Assembly (NCBI GenBank): GCA_963811825.1
Contig: CAWESS010000008.1
Coordinates: 1 to 64,000 of the forward strand
Length of the DNA stretch: 64,000 nucleotides
Direction of reading: 5' to 3'
DNA from: Fodinibacter sp963811825
Lineage (GTDB): Bacteria > Actinomycetota > Actinomycetes > Actinomycetales > Dermatophilaceae
The number at the start of each line of letters is the position of its first letter. Positions within the stretch are counted from its first letter, which is position 1. Shown piece after piece: positions 18,136-26,783 of this stretch. Made by a program: the position numbers and the translations under genes. Below the pieces are notes generated by a model that made no database searches, was not told the origin of the DNA, and was given only the letters and a program-made list of their open reading frames with translations.

Positions 18136-19353
18136 TCAGCCGCCGCCGATGCGGCCCGCGATGATGCTCGTGACGACGACCGACGTGATCGTCACCGTGG
18201 AGAACCCGGCGACGATCATCTTGGGCAGGATCGAGTTCTCGATGGCGGCGATCTCCTCCGGGGTCTCGCCGGCCCCCTTGGCCGCCTCCTGCGACAGGAT
18301 CATCGTGCCCGGGAATCCGTAGAGCGAGGTCAGCCCGATCGCCACGGACATGGGGATGCTGTAGCCGAGCAGCTTGCCGACGAGCGCCGAGGACCCCACG
18401 ATGCCCGCGATGCCGAAGAGGAAGGCGAGGAACAGCGGGAACGCCAGCGCCTTGACGTCCGCCGGCTCGACGGTGGCCAGCGGGCCGAAGACGAGGATCA
18501 TGATCGCGAGCATCATCAGGCCGAACGAGTCGATGCCTGCCAGCACGGAGGGCTTGAAGACCTTGAAGGCGCGCAGCAGGATGCCGAAGATCAGCGCGAC
18601 GACGAAGGTGTTGAGGATGCCGTCGGTGAGGTTGTTGATGCCGAGCGCCGCCAGCACGACGAGGCCGACGACGAAGAGCGTGCCCGGCGTGTTCTGGAAG
18701 GCGGCCGGCAGGAGCGTGGAGGATGCTGCCTGCTCGTCGGGGGCCTCGGGTGCCTCGAGGTTGCCGGCCCGGTACTCGTCGCGCAGCCGGGCGGCCTCCT
18801 TGCGCAGGATGAGCGAGGTGAGCGGGAAGCCCACGAGTCCCTGGAGCGCGGCGATGAGCACGGGGAACACCGCGATGCTCGTGAGCGCGGCACCGAGCGC
18901 CGCCTCCTGGACGATGATCACCGAGATGGTCCCGCCGCTCAGGGCGCCGGTACCGGCGACGACGAAGTCCAGGGCCTGGGCGTAGCCGTCCTCAGCCGCC
19001 CCCGAGATGCGGCCACCGAAGATCAGGCTGGCGATCCAGAGCGCGATGCCGATGCCGATGACGGTGGAGAACCCGATGAGGAAGGTCTTCCACTGCTTCT
19101 TGAAGTCGTCGAGGCTGATCACCGTGCCGAGGTGGACGATGATGAACCCGACGACGACGCCCGCCAGGGCGAGCAGTGACGAGCTGGCCAGGAGGTCCTC
19201 CGGGAAGATCCCGGACAGGAACCCGACGAGGAAGATCAGCGACGCCACGAACAGCGAGGACAGCAGCGACTTGGTCTTGCGGGCGACGTACTCGCTGACC
19301 GTCCAGACCGCCATGACGACCACAAAGGCGACGATCGGGTTCGTCGAGTTCAT
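18136..19353 (-). CDS. polytopic membrane protein, probable secondary transporter
   Basis: The 405-residue protein has about ten to eleven hydrophobic helices, a charged central loop (about residues 193-220, rich in Glu, Ala and Pro) and Gly/Ser-rich segments such as TGALSGGTISVIIVQE in the first half and YGFPGTMILSQEAA in the second. The two similar halves around a charged loop are typical of inverted-repeat ion-coupled carriers of the ESS/GltS-like type, but the GltS signature itself was not found, so the substrate is unknown. The gene stands alone between gdh and the DASS transporter gene, on the same strand, with a 127-base gap upstream. Confidence 0.65.
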   Translation of the reverse strand: MNSTNPIVAFVVVMAVWTVSEYVARKTKSLLSSLFVASLIFLVGFLSGIFPEDLLASSSLLALAGVVVGFIIVHLGTVISLDDFKKQWKTFLIGFSTVIGIGIALWIASLIFGGRISGAAEDGYAQALDFVVAGTGALSGGTISVIIVQEAALGAALTSIAVFPVLIAALQGLVGFPLTSLILRKEAARLRDEYRAGNLEAPEAPDEQAASSTLLPAAFQNTPGTLFVVGLVVLAALGINNLTDGILNTFVVALIFGILLRAFKVFKPSVLAGIDSFGLMMLAIMILVFGPLATVEPADVKALAFPLFLAFLFGIAGIVGSSALVGKLLGYSIPMSVAIGLTSLYGFPGTMILSQEAAKGAGETPEEIAAIENSILPKMIVAGFSTVTITSVVVTSIIAGRIGGG

Positions 19354-19480
19354 GTCAGCTCCTCAGGAATTGGCTGGGACGATCCAACCACGCTCGGGCA
19401 CCCCCCATGACCTTGGCGAAGACCGGTCCGTGGCGGCCGCCGCAGGCACGTGCCCCACCCCCGGCACCCCACATGGGGGG

Positions 19481-21040
19481 TCAGAAGGACCAGACGAACG
19501 GCACCCAGAAGACCGCCACCGCGAGGAAGAGCAGGAGCAGGGGCAGCCCGAGCTTCCAGTAGTCAGCGAACCGGTAGCCGCCGGGTTCGAGGATCATCGT
19601 GTTCGCCGGCGTGGCCACGGGCGTGAGGAACGACGCCGCCCCCGAGATGCCGAGGGCCATGAGGAACGGCAGCGGCGAGGCGCCGAGGTCGAGCGCCACG
19701 ACCGAGGCGATCGGGGCCATGATGAGCACCGTCGCCGTGTTGCTGATGAGCTGCCCGAGCGCCATCGTCAGCAGGCAGATCGCGAGCAGGGCCAGCCTCG
19801 GGGACGCCGACCCCACGACGTCGAGCAGCCGGCTGGCGATGAGGTCGGCGGTGCCGGTCGTGACGAAGGCCGTGGACAGCGGGATCATGCCGCCGACGAG
19901 CACGACCGTGGTCCACGAGACCGAGCGGTAGGCCTGCTGCGACGTCAGCACCCCCGACAGCACGGCCGCGCACGCCGCCAGGAGCCCGGCGATGGCGGCG
20001 GGCACGATGCCGGTCGCGAGGAGCACGACCATCCCGATGAGGATCACGATCGCCCGTCGCGCCCCGCGGCCGAGCGGCACCCCGCGGCGCAGGCGGGCCG
20101 GGTCGTCGACCACGAGCACCTCGTCGCCGCCGGAGGTGTGCTCCTGCAGCTTCTCCCACGTCCCGCTGAGCAGCAGGGTGTCACCCGCGCGCAGGGTCTC
20201 GTCGGGTCCCTCGAGGTCGTCCCCCGCGCGCTGCACGGCGAGCACGACGAGGTCCCCGCTCGGCGTGGCCATGCCCGTGAACAGGTGCTGGCCGATGAGC
20301 GGTGAGCGCGGTGCGACCACGACCTCGGTGACGCCCCGACCCGAGCCGACGAGGTCGCCGTCACCCAGGTCGTAGTGCTCGCGCAGGGCATCGGTGAGGT
20401 CGCCGAGGTCCTGCGGCAGGTTGGCCGGCATCCGGTCGGGCAGGAGTCGGCGCCCGAAGACGACGATCACGAACAGCGTTCCGAGGAGCAGTGGAACCCC
20501 GGCGAGCGCGAACTCGAAGAACGCGAACTGGCGGGCACCGGCATCCTCGGCGGCGTTGCTGACGATGATGTTGACGGGCGTTCCGGTGAGGGCGAGCATC
20601 GACCCCGCGTGCGCCGAGAACGCCAGCGGCATGAGCATCTGCGACGGCGGCAGGCCTGCCCGCGTCGCCACGACGACGACGACCGGGATGAGCGCCGCCA
20701 CCGCGCCGTTGACGCTGATGAGCGCGGTGAGCACGGCGACGAGCAGGCAGACGACGAGCAGCAGCCTGCCGCGGCTCTCCCCTCCGCGGGCGAGCAGCTG
20801 TTGCCCCGCCCACGCCGTGACCCCCGTGGAGTCCAGTGCCTCGCCGACGACGAACAGCGTCGCGATGAAGATGACGGTCGGGTCGCCGAACCCGGCGAGC
20901 GCGTCGTCGAGGTCGAGGATGCCGGTCAGCCACAACGAGACCGACACACCGATGGCGACGACCCCGAGCGGGATCCGGTTCGACATGAAGGCGATGACGG
21001 CAACGACGAGGATGATCAACGTCATCGTCACCGGGCTCAT
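19481..21040 (-). CDS. SLC13/DASS-type anion transporter with RCK_C domain
   Basis: The 519-residue protein has two blocks of membrane helices (about residues 1-195 and 305-519) with the paired SNxAxN-type elements of the ion transporter superfamily (TGTPVNIIVSNAA and LISNTATVLIMAPIA). Between them lies one TrkA-C/RCK_C domain (about 215-300, GVTEVVVAPRSPLIGQHLF). This layout is typical of DASS/CitMHS carriers for sulfate, dicarboxylates or arsenite-like anions. The RCK_C domain suggests regulation by a nucleotide or other small ligand. The ion cannot be decided from sequence. It is divergent from pepA with a 106-base spacer. Confidence 0.8.
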   Translation of the reverse strand: MSPVTMTLIILVVAVIAFMSNRIPLGVVAIGVSVSLWLTGILDLDDALAGFGDPTVIFIATLFVVGEALDSTGVTAWAGQQLLARGGESRGRLLLVVCLLVAVLTALISVNGAVAALIPVVVVVATRAGLPPSQMLMPLAFSAHAGSMLALTGTPVNIIVSNAAEDAGARQFAFFEFALAGVPLLLGTLFVIVVFGRRLLPDRMPANLPQDLGDLTDALREHYDLGDGDLVGSGRGVTEVVVAPRSPLIGQHLFTGMATPSGDLVVLAVQRAGDDLEGPDETLRAGDTLLLSGTWEKLQEHTSGGDEVLVVDDPARLRRGVPLGRGARRAIVILIGMVVLLATGIVPAAIAGLLAACAAVLSGVLTSQQAYRSVSWTTVVLVGGMIPLSTAFVTTGTADLIASRLLDVVGSASPRLALLAICLLTMALGQLISNTATVLIMAPIASVVALDLGASPLPFLMALGISGAASFLTPVATPANTMILEPGGYRFADYWKLGLPLLLLFLAVAVFWVPFVWSF

Positions 21041-21146
21041 GCGCGAGAGCCTAACCGTGCGCTGCGGTCGGCCTCACGGAGTCGCTCGGATGCCGTGTCA
21101 GGTCACCGCGCTAAGGTCCAGACAGTCGACAGCGAGGAGCCCACGC

Positions 21147-22667
21147 ATGAGCCCGAACCCGAACCTGCCCGTCCCCGATGACTTCTCGCCGGTGCCGTCC
21201 ACGAAGGTGACCACCGAGGTCACGGCGACCGATGCCCTGGACGAGTCCGCGCTCGACGTCCTCGCGGTCGTGCTGCCCGCCGACGGCGACCTGCCCGCTG
21301 AGCTGGGCGACCTCGACCGCGAGGCTCTGGCCGCGGTCGGCTTCGACGGCAAGCCGGGCTCGACGTTCTTCCTGCCCCGCTCCGGCTCCCCCGCGCTGCT
21401 GCTCGTCGGTGCTGCTGCCGCCGACGAGGTCGACGCCAACGCCCTGCGGGATGCCGCGGCCGCCGCCTCACGGTCCAGCGCCAAGCTCGGCGGGCGCCTC
21501 GGCATCCGGGTCCCCCAGACGGGTGTCGACGCGGCTGTCGCCGGACAGGTGCTCACCGAGGGCGCGCTGCTCGCGCGGTACCGCTACACCGCGCTGCGCA
21601 CCGAGCACCCGGAGAAGCCGCTCACCGCCTTGTCCGTGGCGGTGACCGGCGCCGACAGCGGTGCGGTGACGGACGGCATCCGCACCGGTCTGGTCACCAC
21701 GAGGGCGACCTCGATCGCCCGCGACCTCGCGAACAGCCCGCCCGCCCACCTCACGGCGACCGCGATGGGTGACGTCGCCACCGCGCTCGGCGAGGCGCAC
21801 GGCTTCGCCGTGGAGTCGTTCGACCGGGAGCAGCTCATCGAGCTGCGCTGTGGCGGCCTGCTCGGCGTCAACGCCGGCAGCACCGAGGAGCCGCGCATGC
21901 TCGTGCTCCGCTACACCCCCGAGGGTGAGGCCACGGGCCACCTGGGCCTGGTCGGCAAGGGCATCATGTACGACTCCGGTGGCATCAGCATCAAGCCGTC
22001 CGACCCGATGCACCTGCTCATGAAGATGGACATGGGTGGTGCTGCGGCGGTGCTCGGCGCGTTCACCGCCCTGCGCGACCTCGGCGTGCCGACCACCGTC
22101 ACCGGCTGGCTGATGTGCACCGACAACATGCCCTCGGGTTCTGCCGTCAAGCTCGGTGACGTCCTCACGGCGCGCAACGGCACGACGGTCGAGGTCAAGA
22201 ACACGGATGCCGAGGGTCGCCTCGTCATGATGGACGCCCTCGCGCTCGCCGTGGAAGAGGGGGTCGACGCCGTCGTGGACATCGCCACCCTGACCGGGGC
22301 GGTGCTCGTCGCGCTCGGCGGTGCGACGGCCGGGCTGTTCGGCAACGAGCCCGGCATCATCGGCCAGGTGCAGGCCGCGGGTGCCGCGGTCGACGAGCCG
22401 GTGTGGCAGCTGCCGCTGGAGAAGAAGTACCGCAAGCAGCTCGACTCCGAGGTCGCCGACATCTCCAACCTCGGTGGGCCGCACGCGGGCTCGACGACCG
22501 CCGCACTGTTCCTCGCCGAGTTCGTGGGCGAGGTCCCGTGGGCGCACCTCGACATCGCCGGCACGATGCAGACCGATGCCGACGACGCCTGGCGGTCCAA
22601 GGGTGCGACGGGCTATGGCGCCCGACTGCTCGCCGAGCTCGCTCGGGACTTCACGCCGAAGGCCTGA
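21147..22667 (+). CDS. pepA: leucyl aminopeptidase, M17 family
   Basis: The 506-residue product starts at the ATG at 21147, which follows a GCGAGGAGC ribosome site; the frame is open further upstream but inside the neighbouring promoter region. The C-terminal catalytic domain shows the M17 two-metal site: GKGIMYDSGGISIKPSD (Lys and first Asp), MKMDMGGAAAVLGA, and NTDAEGRLVMMDAL with the Asp/Glu ligands and catalytic Arg. It removes N-terminal amino acids from peptides in the cytoplasm as a hexamer. The N-terminal macro-like domain is shorter in conservation, as is usual. It runs convergently to a PLP decarboxylase gene. Confidence 0.93.
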   Translation: MSPNPNLPVPDDFSPVPSTKVTTEVTATDALDESALDVLAVVLPADGDLPAELGDLDREALAAVGFDGKPGSTFFLPRSGSPALLLVGAAAADEVDANALRDAAAAASRSSAKLGGRLGIRVPQTGVDAAVAGQVLTEGALLARYRYTALRTEHPEKPLTALSVAVTGADSGAVTDGIRTGLVTTRATSIARDLANSPPAHLTATAMGDVATALGEAHGFAVESFDREQLIELRCGGLLGVNAGSTEEPRMLVLRYTPEGEATGHLGLVGKGIMYDSGGISIKPSDPMHLLMKMDMGGAAAVLGAFTALRDLGVPTTVTGWLMCTDNMPSGSAVKLGDVLTARNGTTVEVKNTDAEGRLVMMDALALAVEEGVDAVVDIATLTGAVLVALGGATAGLFGNEPGIIGQVQAAGAAVDEPVWQLPLEKKYRKQLDSEVADISNLGGPHAGSTTAALFLAEFVGEVPWAHLDIAGTMQTDADDAWRSKGATGYGARLLAELARDFTPKA

Positions 22668-22687
22668 CGCGCCCGGCCCCCGCGCAG

Positions 22688-24109
22688 TCACTCGATGACG
22701 ACGTCGACGGTCTTCAGCGTCGGGTCGGCGGCGTACGCGATGCGGCTGCCCGCCGCGCGGGCGGCCCGCAGGGCCTCGACGACGTCGAGGGTGACCTCCT
22801 CGCCGGGTGCGAGCACGGGGATGCCGGGCGGGTAGGGCGCAACCAGCTCGGCGCTGACTCGTCCGACGGCGCGCTCGACGGGCACACTCTCGCGCTGCGC
22901 GAAGAACGCGTCGCGCGGGCTCAGCACGGTCACCGGGTCCACCGCCCACACCCCGGAGACGACGACCGGCCTCGGCGTGGCGCGGCGGGTCTGGATCGAC
23001 TCGGCCAGGGCCACGGCGAGCTCCTCGATCACCTCCGGCCGGTCGGCCATGGTCACCATCGCGACGATCGTGTCGCGGTCGGCCATCTCGACCGGCATCC
23101 CCCGGGCGAGGAGGTCGGCCTCGACCGCGTTGCCGTCCGCTCCGGTGCCGGGCAGCACGAGCACGAGGCGGGTGGGGTCGACGGTGGGGCCGTCGAGCAC
23201 CGTGAGGCCCGGCACCATCGCCAGGCGGGCGCGGGCGGTGGCCACGGCATCGATGACGGGCCCGAGCAGTGCCTCGCCGTCGCGCTGGAGCAGCGCGCGG
23301 GCGGCATCGATGCTCGCGAGGATGGCGCCCGACGGGCTCGTCGTGGCGGTGGCCTCGATGCCGGCGTCGAACTGTGCTCTGCCGATGCGGCCGGTGCGGG
23401 CCAGGACGAGGGCCCCCTGCGACCACGCCGGCAGCGCCTTGTGGGCGCTCGTGACGAGGGCGTCGGCCCCGGCCTGCAGCGCATGGGGCGGCAGCCGCGG
23501 GTGGAAGCCGAGGTGTGCGCCCCAGGCGGCGTCGACGACGAGCGGGATGCCGTGTCGGTGCGCCACCGTCGCGAGCGCCCGCACGTCGCCGACCGTGCCC
23601 ACGTACGACGGGTCGCCGATGAAGACCGCCTTGGCGTCGGGGGCCGTGGCGAGGGCTGCCTCGAGCGCCGTCGCGGTGACACCGAGCGGGAGCCCGTGGG
23701 TCGGGTCGACCTCAGGGCGCACCCACACCGGCTCCAGCCCGGCGAGCACGAGCCCGAGCAGCATCGAGCGGTGCAGGGTGCGGGCGACGACGACCCGGTC
23801 GCCGGGACGGCCGACGGCCAGCGCGAGCGCCTGGTTGCCGTGGGTGGAGCCCCCGACGGAGAAGCGGCACAGGTCGGCGCCCCACAGATGGGCGGCGTGC
23901 GCCTCGGCCTCCGCGACGACCCCGCGCGAGAGCTTCATCGTGTCGAGCCCGGCATACAGGGGCACGTCACCGGCGACGACGTCCCCGACGAGGTCGTGGC
24001 GCTGCTTGTGCCCCGGGATCGTGAAGGGTGTCGGCGCGGCGTCGTGGAACCGCAACCACGCGTCGAGCAGCGGTGCGTCGCCGCGCAGGCCGCGGGGGTC
24101 GGTGGGCAT
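22688..24109 (-). CDS. Orn/Lys/Arg decarboxylase family PLP enzyme
   Basis: The 473-residue enzyme has the fold-type I decarboxylase signature: FTIPGHKQR near the N-terminus, a Ser/His-rich cofactor region (VGGSTHGNQALALA), the PLP phosphate/ring residues VVDAAWGAHLGFH, and the Schiff-base lysine in TSAHKALPAWSQGA near residue 230. The C-terminal domain ends with the usual decarboxylase_C motif PYPPGIPVLAPGE. Members decarboxylate ornithine, lysine or arginine to polyamines; which one cannot be read here. It is shorter than the enterobacterial inducible enzymes because it lacks the N-terminal wing domain, like the Bacillus SpeA type. Confidence 0.88.
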   Translation of the reverse strand: MPTDPRGLRGDAPLLDAWLRFHDAAPTPFTIPGHKQRHDLVGDVVAGDVPLYAGLDTMKLSRGVVAEAEAHAAHLWGADLCRFSVGGSTHGNQALALAVGRPGDRVVVARTLHRSMLLGLVLAGLEPVWVRPEVDPTHGLPLGVTATALEAALATAPDAKAVFIGDPSYVGTVGDVRALATVAHRHGIPLVVDAAWGAHLGFHPRLPPHALQAGADALVTSAHKALPAWSQGALVLARTGRIGRAQFDAGIEATATTSPSGAILASIDAARALLQRDGEALLGPVIDAVATARARLAMVPGLTVLDGPTVDPTRLVLVLPGTGADGNAVEADLLARGMPVEMADRDTIVAMVTMADRPEVIEELAVALAESIQTRRATPRPVVVSGVWAVDPVTVLSPRDAFFAQRESVPVERAVGRVSAELVAPYPPGIPVLAPGEEVTLDVVEALRAARAAGSRIAYAADPTLKTVDVVIE

Positions 24110-24170
24110 GGGTCACAGTGTGCCCGGATCACCCGCCGCGATCGTCCGAGCAACCGAGCGGGCCATCAGC

Positions 24171-24245
24171 AGCCCGATCGAGTGAGCGCAACACGCTGGT
24201 GCAGCCGATGCGGGGATCGGCGTGTTGCGCTCACTCGACTGGCCG
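24171..24245. repeat. palindromic repeat, copy A (left of fic)
   Basis: A 19-base perfect inverted repeat, TCGAGTGAGCGCAACACGC at 24178-24196 and its complement at 24220-24238, encloses a 23-base loop. The flanks AGCCCGA and CTGGCCGA are the same as those of copy B at 25.5 kb. The conserved flanks mean the unit is larger than the stem and copied as a block. It lies downstream of nothing that needs a terminator on the plus strand, and 14 bases outside the 5' end of the decarboxylase gene's upstream region. Confidence 0.9.
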
Positions 24246-24372
24246 AGGAAGGCTGGTCTCCGCCCGACTGGACCCCCAGGTGGATCCGCACAGGAATGCC
24301 CCCCGGCGACCGCGCATGGAGGGGACGTGCACCTTGCGCCCCCTCGAAGCAAGGACGAACCCTCCAGACATA
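24246..24372. other. gene-free stretch upstream of fic
   Basis: With the repeat and the operator this is part of a 324-base gap between the decarboxylase start (24109) and the fic start (24434). I see no conserved reading frame or RNA here. Confidence 0.5.
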
Positions 24373-24415
24373 GTCTAAACTAATATAAGTACCGGTACTT
24401 TTATCTAGTTTAGAC
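24373..24415. promoter_or_regulatory. nested palindromic, AT-rich operator/promoter of fic
   Basis: A perfect 10-base inverted repeat, GTCTAAACTA (24373-24382) and TAGTTTAGAC (24406-24415), encloses a second perfect palindrome, AAGTACCGGTACTT (24387-24400). The 43 bases are about 70% A+T in a genome of about 30% A+T. They end 18 bases before the fic start codon. Two nested dyads so close to a start codon are the expected form of an operator for a dimeric repressor, and the fic product itself carries a C-terminal winged helix. TAATAT and similar words could serve as a -10 element, but no -10/-35 pair is assigned. Confidence 0.7.
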
Positions 24416-24433
24416 CATCCATGAGGGCTTCCG

Positions 24434-25487
24434 ATGCACTCCTTCGTCGATCTTGATCGACTCCTCGGCGCAGTGCCAGCGCCTGTGGTGATGACGCTGC
24501 GCGACGTCGACCGCGGCCAGGGCAGCGAGGGTCTGTACCTCAACCAGGTGCCCGATCTGCTCACCGAGCTGGCCCACCGCGCACGGGTCGCGAGCATCAC
24601 CGCGTCGTCTGCCCTCGAGGGCGTCGTGGTCAGGAACCGCAGCCGGGCGGCCGCCATCATCGCCAACAAGGACATCGTGCTGCGCACCCGTGGCGAGCAG
24701 GAGTTCGCCGGCTACCGTGCTGCCCTCGACTACCTGTTCGCCGAGGACTGGCGCCCCCTGAACGTCGGCCTGCTCCTTCACGTGCACCGGCTGCTGTTCG
24801 CGGAAACCAAAGGCACCGGTGGCAGCCTTCAAGGAGAGCGACAACCTTGTCGTCGATCGGTCTCCCGACGGTGTCCTGACCATCCGGTTCGAACCGGTCC
24901 CGGCCGCTCACACCGAGTACTACACCGCCGACCTCATCGACCGCTACACCGATGCCGTCAAGGCACACCAACACCATCCAGTGCTCCTCGTGGGGCTGTT
25001 CGTCCTCGACCTGCTCGTCATCCATCCGTTCGACGACGGCAACGGTCGCGTGGCGCGTGCGCTGACGAACGCCCTCCTCGCCGAGGCGGGCTATGGGGTC
25101 GGCCGGTACGTGTCACTCGAACAGCTCATCGCCGAATCTGCCGACGACTACTACCAGGCGCTGCTCGACTCAACACATGACTGGAACGACCACGCCAACG
25201 ACCCGTGGCCCTGGCTGCATTACTTCAGCCAACTGCTGGCTCGCGGCTACGCACGGTTCGCTGACGGCGTCGCCGCCGATCGGACTGGAGGCACGAAGGC
25301 GGAACGCGTCCGTGAGCACGTCTTGAGGCACGGTGCGCCCGTCTTTGCGATCTCCGAGGTCCGCGCCGCGCTGCCCGGAATCAGCGATCCGACCATCCGA
25401 CTCGTGCTCAATGCCCTGAAGGGCGAAGGCCTCCTCAAGCCGCAGGGCACCGGGCGCTCCGCCGTGTGGTTGCGGGTTTCCCCGTGA
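24434..25487 (+). CDS. Fic-domain protein with winged-helix C-terminus (one frameshift)
   Basis: The conserved protein is about 350 residues in two frames. The N-terminal segment carries a class II-type autoinhibitory motif, SSALEG (S/TxxxEG), near residue 58. The frame breaks at about 24825 within GTGGS/FKESDN, where one extra C fits (AGCCTTC for AGCTTC). The Fic core then has LDLLVIHPFDDGNGRVARAL, a perfect HPFxxGNGRxxR active site for AMP transfer. The last 65 residues (VFAISEVRAALPGISDPTIR) look like a winged helix. Such Fic proteins AMPylate proteins or autoregulate. The gene is preceded by a nested palindrome and bracketed by two copies of one inverted repeat. Without the frameshift it would be a normal class II Fic. 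No separate antitoxin gene is present. Confidence 0.85.
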
Positions 25488-25501
25488 GCCACCGGACCTG
25501 G

Positions 25502-25575
25502 AGCCCGATCGAGTGAGCGCAACACGCCGGTGGCGATTCGGGCGGATCGGCGTGTTGCGCTCACTCGACTGGCCG
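25502..25575. repeat. palindromic repeat, copy B (right of fic)
   Basis: A 20-base perfect inverted repeat lies at 25509-25528 and 25549-25568, in the same orientation and with the same outer flanks as copy A; only the loop differs (20 bases). It starts 15 bases after the fic stop codon and ends 21 bases before the convergent aminotransferase stop, so this copy could also act as a bidirectional terminator. Confidence 0.9.
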
Positions 25576-25595
25576 ACTGGCCGAGTGATTCTGGC

Positions 25596-26783
25596 TCAGG
25601 CCAGGGCTTCCGTGAGCAGCTCGCCCATGCGCCGCACCCCGGCGACGAGCCGGTCGTCCGGCACCCCGGAGTAGCTCATCCGGGCGTGGTTGGCCTCGGG
25701 GCGGTCGGCGAAGAACGGCGTACCCGGCACGACGATGACCCCGGCGCGCGGGATGAGCACGTCACGCTGGAACGTCGCCATGTCCAGGCCCGCCGGGAAG
25801 GTCGCCCAGGTGAACAGGCCACCGTTGGCCCGGGTCCACGTGATCCCGGCAGGGAAGTGCTCCTGCATCGTCGCGAGCATGAGGTCCCGCTGGTGGCGGT
25901 ACGTCGGGAGCATGCCGGCGATGTGCGCCTCGATGTCGAAGCGGCTGAGGAACGCCGCCGCCGCGCGCATGTTGAGGGTGCCGTTCTGGGTGTCGGCAGC
26001 GAGCTTGAGCAGCGCGAGCTTCTCGCGGATCTCGGGTGTCGCGAGCGCCCAGCCGAGCCGCAGCCCGGGGGCGAGGATCTTCGAGAAGCTGCCCAGGTGC
26101 ACGACGTGCCCGGTCGTGTCCAGGCTCTTGATCGTCGGCAGTCGCTCCCCTTCGTAGCGCAGCTCGCGGTAGGGCGTGTCCTCGAGGATGACGACGTCGT
26201 GCTCCTGCGCCAGCTCGACGAGCCGGCGGCGCCGCGCCAGGCTCATCGTGCGGCCGGTCGGGTTCTGGTAGTCGGGCACCGTGTAGACCAGCTTGACCCG
26301 ATCGGTGGTTCGCAGCACCTCCTCCAGCGCCTCGGTGTCCATGCCCTCGTCGTCCATCGGCACCGACCGGTAGTCGGGCTCGCACGGGTTGAAGGCGATG
26401 AGCGCCCCGAGGAAGGTCGGCCGCTCGGTGACGATGACGTCGCCGGCATCGATGAAGAGCTTGGCCGTGAGGTCCAGGCCCTGCTGCCCGCCCTGGGTGA
26501 TGAGCACGTCGTCGGCGGTGCACGGCATCCCGTCTGCGGACAGCCGCGCCGCGACGAGCGCGCGCAGCTCGGGCAGACCCTCGGATGCCGTGTACTGCAG
26601 CGCCGACGCGTTGCCCGCCGAGAGCAGCTCGTCGTAGATGCCGTGCAGCTCGTTCATCGGGAAGAGGGTGGGGTCGGGGTACCCGCCGGCGAAGGAGGTG
26701 ATCTTCGGGTCCCCGGCGAGCGCGAGGAACTCGCGGATCGCCGACGGCTGCACGCGCTCGGCGCGGCGGGCGAAGGTCGTCAT
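25596..26783 (-). CDS. PLP-dependent aminotransferase, class I/II (2-aminoadipate/AroT-like)
   Basis: The 395-residue enzyme starts MTTFARRAERVQPSAIREFL, typical of the LysN/ARO8/MocR-catalytic-domain aminotransferases. It shows SFAGGYPDPTLFP near the start, QGGQQGLDLTAKLF, the Asn/Tyr contacts in YTVPDYQNPTGRT, the PLP lysine in GSFSKILAPGLRLGW near residue 236, and the distal Arg in the ARMSYSG segment. It probably transaminates aromatic or branched amino acids or 2-aminoadipate. The ATG overlaps the stop of the upstream M20 peptidase gene (ATGA), so the two are translationally coupled. The pairing suggests a joint role in catabolism of an N-acylated or peptide-derived amino acid (inference). 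Confidence 0.88.
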   Translation of the reverse strand: MTTFARRAERVQPSAIREFLALAGDPKITSFAGGYPDPTLFPMNELHGIYDELLSAGNASALQYTASEGLPELRALVAARLSADGMPCTADDVLITQGGQQGLDLTAKLFIDAGDVIVTERPTFLGALIAFNPCEPDYRSVPMDDEGMDTEALEEVLRTTDRVKLVYTVPDYQNPTGRTMSLARRRRLVELAQEHDVVILEDTPYRELRYEGERLPTIKSLDTTGHVVHLGSFSKILAPGLRLGWALATPEIREKLALLKLAADTQNGTLNMRAAAAFLSRFDIEAHIAGMLPTYRHQRDLMLATMQEHFPAGITWTRANGGLFTWATFPAGLDMATFQRDVLIPRAGVIVVPGTPFFADRPEANHARMSYSGVPDDRLVAGVRRMGELLTEALA

